From positions 153,547 to 217,546 of the forward strand of contig CAZHAK010000003.1 in the NCBI GenBank assembly GCA_964530625.1: 64,000 nucleotides of DNA, read 5' to 3'. Origin of the DNA: JABWCQ01 sp964530625. Lineage in GTDB: Bacteria; Electryoneota; RPQS01. The translations under genes were made by a program, and so were the position numbers. The notes under the pieces were generated by a model. The model was not told the DNA's origin. It was given only the letters and a program-made list of their open reading frames with translations, and did no database searches. Below, piece by piece: positions 8,068 to 14,587 of this stretch; position 1 is the stretch's first letter, and each line of letters starts with the position of its first letter.

Positions 8068-8877
8068 TTATGGTCCAAAAAAGTCTCTTATTTCACTCGT
8101 GTATCGCTCGGGCTGTTCCCACATCGGAAAATTACCCGCGCCCTGCCAAATCTCTGCTCGTCTGCCCAGTGCAAACTCTGTCGCGAGCTTGGGGTCAACT
8201 CCTGCGGCACTTTCTCCCCAAACCAACCACGTTTCCCCCTCAAACCTTCGCAAACTGTCACGGTAAACGGCAAGCTCCTGCCGAAAGTCATCCGAGGGAA
8301 TCTCCGGTGAGCGCTCGGCATGCCGTCCGCCCGCGAAAAGTTCTTGAAACATCGGCTCCGCATGACTCGTGTTTGCGCCTGAGTTTTTGAGCCACTCCTG
8401 CAAACGGCTCCGTGTCCAATCCGCTGTTTGCCAAGGCCACTTGAACTTGCGCTCGCTTACTCCAGTCAGAGGTAAATTTAGCAGCCCCAGCCGCCGGACT
8501 TTCTCAGGATGCTCAAGCAGATAATCCGTCGCAAGCCACGCGCCATCTCCCAACCCCATGAGATCGCACTGCGCACATTGCTGAGCTTCAATTACTTCCG
8601 CAAGCCAATGACGTAAAATTTGGCGCGATAGTTCGTTTTTTTGCACCGCCATGCGGTTGCGCGATCTGCCCCAACCCGGAAAATCCGGCGCGATACAGCG
8701 CGTTTTTCTACCCATCACCTGAATCGTCGTGGACCACACAAATGACGCGCCCGGAATTGAATGCAACAGCACCAGCGGAAACGCGCCGCTTTGTCCTTCT
8801 ACGACCGCAAACGTCCGGGTTCCCCCTGCGGAGAACTCCTGATAACTGAATCCGGCGACATCAAACCAACTGGCCAC
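8068..8877 (-). CDS. Alpha/beta-hydrolase fold protein with missing catalytic residues
   Basis: The 269-residue sequence follows the alpha/beta-hydrolase layout: LVLLHSIPGASFVW (oxyanion-loop region), CIAPDFPGWGRS, a nucleophile-elbow region and a C-terminal EQPE segment. The elbow reads MGLGDGAWLA, with Gly (about residue 110) where a Ser, Asp or Cys nucleophile is expected. The C-terminal position that normally holds the catalytic His reads GNFPMWEQPE, with Asn (about residue 249). Both changes are visible in the DNA, so the protein is probably not a classical hydrolase. It starts with GTG eight bases after the PIN gene and ends the operon that begins with the LRR lipoprotein gene. Confidence 0.8.
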   Translation of the reverse strand: MASWFDVAGFSYQEFSAGGTRTFAVVEGQSGAFPLVLLHSIPGASFVWSTTIQVMGRKTRCIAPDFPGWGRSRNRMAVQKNELSRQILRHWLAEVIEAQQCAQCDLMGLGDGAWLATDYLLEHPEKVRRLGLLNLPLTGVSERKFKWPWQTADWTRSRLQEWLKNSGANTSHAEPMFQELFAGGRHAERSPEIPSDDFRQELAVYRDSLRRFEGETWLVWGESAAGVDPKLATEFALGRRAEIWQGAGNFPMWEQPERYTSEIRDFFGP

Positions 8878-8885
8878 AAGCGCGG

Positions 8886-9335
8886 TCAGGCAAAGAGCGT
8901 TTCAAACGGATTCTCAACCGTCAATTCGCGCACCGCAAGATAGGGCGCGGAATCCGAGGTTACGATAGTGCGGACTCCGTGCGCCAAGGCCGTCGCTGCG
9001 ACGTGCGCCTCATGTAAACGATTCCGCATCGCCGCATGCTTGCCTGCAAATTTCAAGGCGCGTTTCAAAATCAATTCGTCCCCGTAAAGAATCATCGGCT
9101 CGCGCCGTTTCAGCATCGCTTCCAAGGCCGCATGGACCGCCGCGGTTTTCAGCGGCGTGTCGCAATAGTCTTTCGACGTAATCCACTCACTCCAGCGCAC
9201 CAGACTCGCGTAACAGACACAAGTCACCCACGGTTCCGCCGCGCAAGATTTCAAATACTTGCCCGCGCGCGCAGATAGCGGATGCGTCGTATCCGTCGCC
9301 GTCAACAAAAGAGAGGTGTCAATGCACTTCAGCAT
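8886..9335 (-). CDS. PIN-domain protein (VapC-like)
   Basis: This 149-residue protein begins MLKCIDTSLLL, the usual PIN start with its first metal-binding Asp (residue 6). It ends in the typical segment with an acidic residue in HEAHVAATALAHG and TIVTSD. PIN domains cut RNA with Mg2+ and most small ones are toxins. The start lies six bases after the stop of a small HTH protein, the spacing of an antitoxin-toxin pair. The partner is an excisionase-type HTH rather than a usual VapB, so calling it a toxin is an inference. Confidence 0.8.
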   Translation of the reverse strand: MLKCIDTSLLLTATDTTHPLSARAGKYLKSCAAEPWVTCVCYASLVRWSEWITSKDYCDTPLKTAAVHAALEAMLKRREPMILYGDELILKRALKFAGKHAAMRNRLHEAHVAATALAHGVRTIVTSDSAPYLAVRELTVENPFETLFA

Positions 9336-9341
9336 TTCGTA

Positions 9342-9620
9342 TCAGCCGCGCAGCTTAATCGCCCCGGCGAGTTTCAACAAATCATCAAAGCCCGAGCGCT
9401 TTGATCTTGCCCCGTCGGATTTCGCCGCCGCCTTTCCTCTGAGCGCGGCCTGCTTCTGCCGATAGAGCCAAAGCTCCGGAGCCTCATGCGGAATCCGCCA
9501 CTGTACACCGACGCGAATAGCCGGAAGCCGTCCTTCACGCGCCAACATGCGCACTGTGCCGCGACTCACCTTCAAGAGTTTCGCCGCTTCCGCAGTCGTC
9601 AGATATTCTTCGCCCGGCAT
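9342..9620 (-). CDS. Excisionase-family (MerR-like) helix-turn-helix DNA-binding protein
   Basis: This 92-residue protein has a complete HTH_17-type domain at about residues 5-55: EEYLTTAEAAKLLKVSRGTV, then RMLAREGRLPAIRVGVQWRI, followed by a basic Ala/Lys-rich tail. Such proteins serve as excisionases or small regulators, and as antitoxins next to PIN genes. It lies six bases after a DinB gene and six bases before the PIN gene, so it is co-transcribed with both. Antitoxin function is inferred from position only. Confidence 0.85.
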   Translation of the reverse strand: MPGEEYLTTAEAAKLLKVSRGTVRMLAREGRLPAIRVGVQWRIPHEAPELWLYRQKQAALRGKAAAKSDGARSKRSGFDDLLKLAGAIKLRG

Positions 9621-9626
9621 AAACCG

Positions 9627-10106
9627 TTAACCCGCCGCTTTCTTTAAGAGCGCGATTTGCCCGCCGTGATAAATATCATGCTGCATGATGCCGTGCAGGG
9701 CGCGATAGCGCGGAGTCTTGCCCCCTGCAGGTGGTGTCGAGAGATTTTCATCCGTAAGTCTTGAGGCTGCGTCCAGTAGTTCAGCCTGCGCGCTCTCAAG
9801 ATTACTCACGACATCTTTCCACGCGGCTTCGTCCGTGCGCAAAATCGGCTCCCAATTTATCTCGTCCGTCATTAGAGCGGACTCATCCCGTAATCTGGCC
9901 GCCGTGTACTTTTTCCAGGCAATCACGTGAAGCACAAGTTCCCAAATCGTATGCAGGTTTGGAAAGGGACGGCGAAGAGCGAGCTGCGCATCCACGTCAT
10001 GCAAGAGCCATTTCAGCGCCGGGCCGTAACGGGCTTCTCCGTGCTCGTCGCCCGCAAAAGAGAGCTTCATCTCCTCGATAAGCCGTGTAACTTCCTCTTG
10101 TGCCAC
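9627..10106 (-). CDS. DinB-family metal-dependent four-helix protein (copy 1)
   Basis: This 159-residue protein belongs to the DinB/YfiT-like fold: a His in ELVLHVIAWKK and the C-terminal HDIYHGGQIALLKKA with two more metal-site His residues. Bacillithiol or mycothiol-dependent transferases and proteins of unknown function share this fold. It begins with GTG (AGGTGAG ribosome site), two bases after the next DinB gene's stop. It is clearly paralogous to the neighbouring copy at 10109-10600. The substrate is unknown. Confidence 0.85.
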   Translation of the reverse strand: MAQEEVTRLIEEMKLSFAGDEHGEARYGPALKWLLHDVDAQLALRRPFPNLHTIWELVLHVIAWKKYTAARLRDESALMTDEINWEPILRTDEAAWKDVVSNLESAQAELLDAASRLTDENLSTPPAGGKTPRYRALHGIMQHDIYHGGQIALLKKAAG

Positions 10107-10108
10107 GC

Positions 10109-10600
10109 CTATCTCACCTTGCTTCCCTGCATCTCCGCCTGCGCGGCTTTCTTCAGGAGAGTAATCTGACCCGCGTGATAGAGATCATGGTGCACGACGC
10201 CAAAAATATATTCCGAATACACCGTATCCCGGCCCGGTGGATTTGCATAAAGTTTGTCCGCCGTGAAACGTGAAACCGTAGCAAGGAACTCCGCATGTGC
10301 GACTTTCAGCTCATTCATCACGAGCTTCCACTCCGATTCGTCGCCTTCTTCAGGCCGTGGAAAATTCTCGTCATCCTCAACTCGAATCGCGTCATTCCCC
10401 TCAAGCCACCGTGTCACCGCGCGCTTCCAAGCTACCGTATGCAAAGCGATTTCCCATATCGTATGCACACCCTCGACCCAGCGCCGTTTCGCCATGTACG
10501 CATCCACACCATTCAAGGACTCCATCAGCGAAGGCCCGTGCCACGCTTCGCCCTCAAAGGCTTTCTGAATCTGCTTCAAATGCGACGATAGTTCGTTCAT
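10109..10600 (-). CDS. DinB-family metal-dependent four-helix protein (copy 2)
   Basis: This 163-residue DinB protein has metal-site His residues in EIALHTVAWKRA and HHDLYHAGQITLLKKA. I placed the start at the ATG at 10600 (MNELSSHLK), which has GAGG eight bases upstream, instead of an ATG 21 bases earlier without a ribosome site. It shares the order of motifs and many residues with copy 1 (both have LHTIWE or VHTIWE before the first His), so the pair arose by tandem duplication. Confidence 0.85.
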   Translation of the reverse strand: MNELSSHLKQIQKAFEGEAWHGPSLMESLNGVDAYMAKRRWVEGVHTIWEIALHTVAWKRAVTRWLEGNDAIRVEDDENFPRPEEGDESEWKLVMNELKVAHAEFLATVSRFTADKLYANPPGRDTVYSEYIFGVVHHDLYHAGQITLLKKAAQAEMQGSKVR

Positions 10601-10646
10601 GTTTAGAACCTCGAATTGCATGTGGTTATTGAGTCAGAACAGCTAT

Positions 10647-11108
10647 TTACCGCGTTTCACTAATCCAGCGGTTGAACCACGTCTTGGCCGGTTCGCCGCC
10701 TGCCTGCCGCACGAGTGTCGCGATTTGTCCGCGATGATATGTGCAGTGATCAAACGTGTGAAAAACCATGTCCGAAACCCGGCGCGTCACCTGCTTACCT
10801 GCAAAATCCGTATAGCGGATTGAATAGGCAAGCTGTTCTTCAGTCAGTCCAGCCAATAACTTCTGATACGCGGCTTCAATTTTCGGAATCTCAGCAACAC
10901 ACGTCGCAAAATCATAATCCGCCGCGTCATACCAACCCGTCGCGTCCCGCTCCTCAATCAAATCCAGCACATACCAATTGTTCTGCAAGATATGACTGAA
11001 CAAAGTCACTCCCATCTCCGGCATCTCGGCACAGCTCTTCAAAGACTCAACCACTTTGTGGTTTGCCCATGTGTTGAAGAGAACGAGGGAGTGGAGGTGG
11101 GGGAGCAT
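10647..11108 (-). CDS. DinB-family metal-dependent four-helix protein (copy 3, divergent)
   Basis: This 153-residue DinB-fold protein has VFHTFDHCTYHRGQIATLVRQAGG near its end as the His-rich metal site, and begins MLPHLHSLVLFNTWANHKV. It is less like copies 1 and 2 than they are to each other and is closer to the subfamily with an FxxWAN start. It lies 14 bases after the LRR lipoprotein gene and 46 bases before copy 2. The role is unknown. Confidence 0.83.
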   Translation of the reverse strand: MLPHLHSLVLFNTWANHKVVESLKSCAEMPEMGVTLFSHILQNNWYVLDLIEERDATGWYDAADYDFATCVAEIPKIEAAYQKLLAGLTEEQLAYSIRYTDFAGKQVTRRVSDMVFHTFDHCTYHRGQIATLVRQAGGEPAKTWFNRWISETR

Positions 11109-11122
11109 TCTTTGACCTAATT

Positions 11123-12580
11123 TTAGTGCCAGTAGACTTCAACGCCGCGTGCTCTAAGCGTCGGTATATGCTGTTCTATTGATGTGTTATCGAGTGGATT
11201 CGAATAAATGCTTAACCATGCACTATTCCAATTGGCGATTGAAGTATCCCACGGCAAATCTATCAACGGCGCAATATTTGTTATATCATTGCTTTGCAAG
11301 TTCAGCCTGAGTAACTTTGGCAAATCATGCATTGGGGTTAGATCAACAATTTCGCACTGAGCCAAACCAGCGTAAGTCAGGTTTGGCAGATTCGCAAAAT
11401 CTTCCAGGCTGGCGATGTTGCTTCCAACGGCTTCGAATTCTACGAGGCTTGATAGCTGAGAAATTCCGCGCATCGTTGTTAGCTTGCTTTCCCAGAGGTT
11501 TAGATTGCGTAGCGCGGGCAAATTGTACATACCGTCTAACGATTCGATGCCGCTGAACTGCATAACGAAACTACTCAGCAGTGGCAGGTCATGGACTCCT
11601 TCCATGGACGAGACGGGACAACGCTGACAGCTAAAATAGGTCATGGAGGGCATCTCTGACATTCCCACAAGACTAGCAATGCTGTCGCCAACCTGAAACG
11701 TTTCAACTGCGGGCAAGTCGCTTATTCCATCAAGTGTCCGCGCAGGGTTTCCCCAGAGGTATACCCACCTCAAATTCTGCTGCCCAGATAATCCTGCGAA
11801 ACTCGTGATTAGGTTTTCGGACGCCACGAGTCCAATCAGGGAACGCATACCTTGCACGGCTTGAATGCTTGTAATCTGATTTTGATTGACGTAGAGTGAT
11901 TGCAAATTATCCAAACTCTCGAGCGAGGAAATGTCAACTATATTATTGTTTGACAATTCCAAAGTTTGAAGGTACGTCATAGAAGATAATGGGGAAACGT
12001 CTTCAATCAAACACTCCGAACATCGCAGCGTCGTCAAATGTGTCAGGCCGGATAACGGAGAGAGGTCGCTTATCGGGTTTTTGCTCAAATGCAAATAATC
12101 AAGTTGAGGTATTCCCGAAACTGCTGAAATATTCGAAATCTGATTATCCCACAAATCAAGCCTGCGCATTAATACCAAACCAGCCAATCGCGAGATGTCG
12201 CGAATTCTGTTTCCATACAACTGTAAATCTTCAAGTTCAGCCAGATTCTCAAGTGGGCTTAAATCACTTACGGTGCCCGTAAAAAGACGCAACTTTCTGA
12301 GGCGCGGAATGTTCTGCAAACCCTCAAGCGATGATACACTAAAAAAAGGACCTGAATAATGTGGACTCTCGCCGCGCAAATCTATTGCGACCATTGATTC
12401 AACATCATTCAGCGTGAGCATTCTATCGCTGATGTGGAGCTGGTGGCGAATCAACAGTTCTAACTGCTCGTCCTGAAAGAGTCCAGGAACCCAATCTGGT
12501 CCATCATCACTGTCTTTTTCGCATGACAACATGAACAGTGCGGCGGCAATTGCCATGAGAGTTACAAGAGACTTCTTCAT
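11123..12580 (-). CDS. Leucine-rich-repeat lipoprotein, internalin-like
   Basis: The start is the ATG at 12580, giving MKKSLVTLMAIAAALFMLSC, a lipoprotein signal with Cys at residue 20; the upstream in-frame extension is not signal-like. The 485-residue protein then has about fifteen LRR units of roughly 20-22 residues (L-x-x-L-x-L-x-x-N-x-I-x-D-I-S-x-L), the bacterial internalin type. The protein is probably anchored in the outer membrane and used for binding; the ligand is unknown. There is no clear Shine-Dalgarno site, only an A/T-rich leader with a T8 run. It is the first gene of the run that continues with the DinB copies. Confidence 0.88.
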   Translation of the reverse strand: MKKSLVTLMAIAAALFMLSCEKDSDDGPDWVPGLFQDEQLELLIRHQLHISDRMLTLNDVESMVAIDLRGESPHYSGPFFSVSSLEGLQNIPRLRKLRLFTGTVSDLSPLENLAELEDLQLYGNRIRDISRLAGLVLMRRLDLWDNQISNISAVSGIPQLDYLHLSKNPISDLSPLSGLTHLTTLRCSECLIEDVSPLSSMTYLQTLELSNNNIVDISSLESLDNLQSLYVNQNQITSIQAVQGMRSLIGLVASENLITSFAGLSGQQNLRWVYLWGNPARTLDGISDLPAVETFQVGDSIASLVGMSEMPSMTYFSCQRCPVSSMEGVHDLPLLSSFVMQFSGIESLDGMYNLPALRNLNLWESKLTTMRGISQLSSLVEFEAVGSNIASLEDFANLPNLTYAGLAQCEIVDLTPMHDLPKLLRLNLQSNDITNIAPLIDLPWDTSIANWNSAWLSIYSNPLDNTSIEQHIPTLRARGVEVYWH

Positions 12581-12747
12581 AATAGTGATACTATTTTTTT
12601 TAATACTTCGGAAAAAACAAAGAACGGAATTACTGTCTGAAACGTGAAATTGCCATAACAGTAAAAGTACTTTCAATATCTCATTTTATCCGTTCTAACA
12701 AACTTTTGAATTACCTCCTTTTTGAATCAATTTAGAGCAAGGACTTG

Positions 12748-12784
12748 TGATAGCGCGGAGGTCGTTTCAACCTCCGCGCTATCA
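12748..12784. terminator. Strong hairpin downstream of the aldehyde dehydrogenase gene
   Basis: A perfect 15-bp stem (12748-12762 with 12770-12784, arm TGATAGCGCGGAGGT) with a 7-base loop lies eight bases past the dehydrogenase stop. No T run follows on either strand, so it may stabilise a 3' end rather than terminate on its own. Confidence 0.7.
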
Positions 12785-12791
12785 TTCAATC

Positions 12792-14330
12792 TTACTCGTC
12801 AATCTGCGCGCGCTGCATCTTGCCTGAGTAGTCTACGTAGCACGCTTTCGTCTCTGAATAGAAATCGTAGGCTTCCCAGCCGCCTTCGCGGTGGCCGTTG
12901 CCGGTGGCCTTCATGCCGCCGAAGGGCATGTGAGCTTCCGCGCCGATGGTTGCCGCGTTCACATAGGTGATGCCGGTTTCCAAATCACGGAAGGCGCGGT
13001 AAGCCTGATCAATATTCTTGGTGAAGATCGCGCTCGACAAACCGTAGTCGATCTCGTTACAAATTTTTAGCGCGTCGTCAAAATTCTTAGCCTTAATCAC
13101 CGACACCACGGGTCCGAAAATTTCTTCCTGCGATATTCTCATCTTCGGCTTGCAATCGGTGAAGATCGTCGGCTCATGAAACCAGCCGTCGGCATGTTCG
13201 CCTTTGGTCATGGCCTTGCCGCCGTAAGCCAGTGTCGCGCCGTCTTCCTTCTTGCCGATTTCGACATACTTCATGACCGTCTTGCGCTGGGCTTCGCTGA
13301 CACATGGTCCCATGGTGATGCCGGGATCATTACCGTAACCGATCTTGAGCTTCTTCGTCGCCTTAATAAACTTTTCAACAAACACGTCATGCACGCCTTC
13401 TTCGACAATTACTCGCGACGATGCCGTGCAGCGCTGTCCGGTCGTCCCGAAGCCGCCCCAAATCGCGCAATCCACCGCATGATCAATGTCCGCGTCGTTC
13501 ATCACAATCTGCGCGTTCTTGCCGCCGAGTTCCATCGAAACCCGCTTCAGCATGCCGCTTGCTTCACGCCCGATCATGCGGCCTACCGCAGACGAACCCG
13601 TGAACGACACCACCGGAATATCCGGATGCGTCACCATGTGCGCGCCGACTTCCGTGCCGGAGCCATGCACGATATTGATAATTTCCGGCGGGAAGCCCGC
13701 GTCCAGAATCGCTTCGATGAAATTATGCGCCGACAACGGCGTGATTTCGGCGGGCTTAAACACCACCGTATTGCCGCACATCAGCGCGGGAATAATCTTC
13801 CATGAGGGAATCGCCATCGGGAAATTCCACGGCGAAATCAATCCGCACACGCCAATCGGAAAACGAATCGTCATGTTGAACTTGTTCGGAAGTTCCGACG
13901 GCACTGTCTTGCCGAAATGACGGTAACCTTCACCCACGGCATAAATCGCCGTGTCTATTGCTTCCTGCACGTCGCCGCGGGTTTCAAAAATCGGCTTGCC
14001 CATCTCGCGAGTCATTTCGAAGGCGTATTGCTCCTTACGCTCGTTCAGGATGTCCACCAACTTGTAAAACAACTTGGCTTTGGACGGGCCGGGAACATTG
14101 CGCCAAGTCTTGAAGGCTTTCGCCGCCGACTTCACCGCACGATCCACGTCGTCTTTCGTGCTGTGCGGAAACGTTCCAATCAAATCCGACCACTGAGCCG
14201 GGTTGCGGTTCTCGATAATGGAACCGTTCGAGGCGTCACACCATTTTCCGGCGATGAAATTCTGATAAATTTTGGTCTTGCTTTTGCCACCGTTCGGGCT
14301 GGCTGTCTTCTTCTGTGTCGCTGTTGCCAC
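12792..14330 (-). CDS. NAD(P)-dependent aldehyde dehydrogenase
   Basis: The true start is probably the GTG at 14330 (ATATQKKTASPNGG), with AGGAG about eight bases before it; the frame upstream opens only with TTG. The 512-residue protein has the ALDH landmarks: SPWNFPMAIPSWKIIPAL, FTGSSAVGR (cofactor loop), MELGGKN (general-base Glu), GQRCTASSR (catalytic Cys), QEEIFGPVVSV and MPFGGMKATGNGHREGG. The last motif with VNAATIGAE is typical of enzymes acting on semialdehydes of amino and keto acids. Oxidation of 2-aminoadipate semialdehyde made by lat is a plausible role but inferred. A GGGAAGGG/CCCTTCCC hairpin lies in its leader at 14358-14378. Confidence 0.9.
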   Translation of the reverse strand: MATATQKKTASPNGGKSKTKIYQNFIAGKWCDASNGSIIENRNPAQWSDLIGTFPHSTKDDVDRAVKSAAKAFKTWRNVPGPSKAKLFYKLVDILNERKEQYAFEMTREMGKPIFETRGDVQEAIDTAIYAVGEGYRHFGKTVPSELPNKFNMTIRFPIGVCGLISPWNFPMAIPSWKIIPALMCGNTVVFKPAEITPLSAHNFIEAILDAGFPPEIINIVHGSGTEVGAHMVTHPDIPVVSFTGSSAVGRMIGREASGMLKRVSMELGGKNAQIVMNDADIDHAVDCAIWGGFGTTGQRCTASSRVIVEEGVHDVFVEKFIKATKKLKIGYGNDPGITMGPCVSEAQRKTVMKYVEIGKKEDGATLAYGGKAMTKGEHADGWFHEPTIFTDCKPKMRISQEEIFGPVVSVIKAKNFDDALKICNEIDYGLSSAIFTKNIDQAYRAFRDLETGITYVNAATIGAEAHMPFGGMKATGNGHREGGWEAYDFYSETKACYVDYSGKMQRAQIDE

Positions 14331-14526
14331 GATCGTTTCTCCTGAACTTGAACTAAAGGGAAGGGACAAACCCTTCCCGGGTCAAACTACCTGCAGATTA
14401 TAGCTCTAAAACCTACGAAAATTCCGCCGCATAGTCAACCCGTCATAAGGCATGTAGACTCATAAAAATCAACCTCATACGAGCAATTTCAAGCCCTCGG
14501 GCGAGGCAGGGAAACCTAATAAAAAC

Positions 14527-14564
14527 GGAAACGGGGCCGACTCTTGTGAGTCCTGCCCCGTTCC
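14527..14564 (-). terminator. Terminator of the Cys-rich-tail secreted protein gene (conserved family)
   Basis: The stem joins ACGGGGC and GCCCCGTT, with inner GACTC/GAGTC pairing, and the minus strand continues TTTCCGTTTTTATT. The loop word CTTGTGAGTC and the stem recur at 17507-17541. Confidence 0.85.
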
Positions 14565-14587
14565 GAACCTCCCAGACAGGCAATTTC

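Noticed and set aside
8886..9620. A standard VapBC toxin-antitoxin module
   Set aside because: The PIN protein fits, but the partner is an excisionase-type HTH and not a VapB antitoxin, so only a PIN-HTH pair is claimed.
12700..12722. AAGGAGG-like ribosome site on the minus strand between the aldehyde dehydrogenase and LRR genes
   Set aside because: No start codon at usable spacing opens a frame; the nearest TTG frame stops within a few codons.
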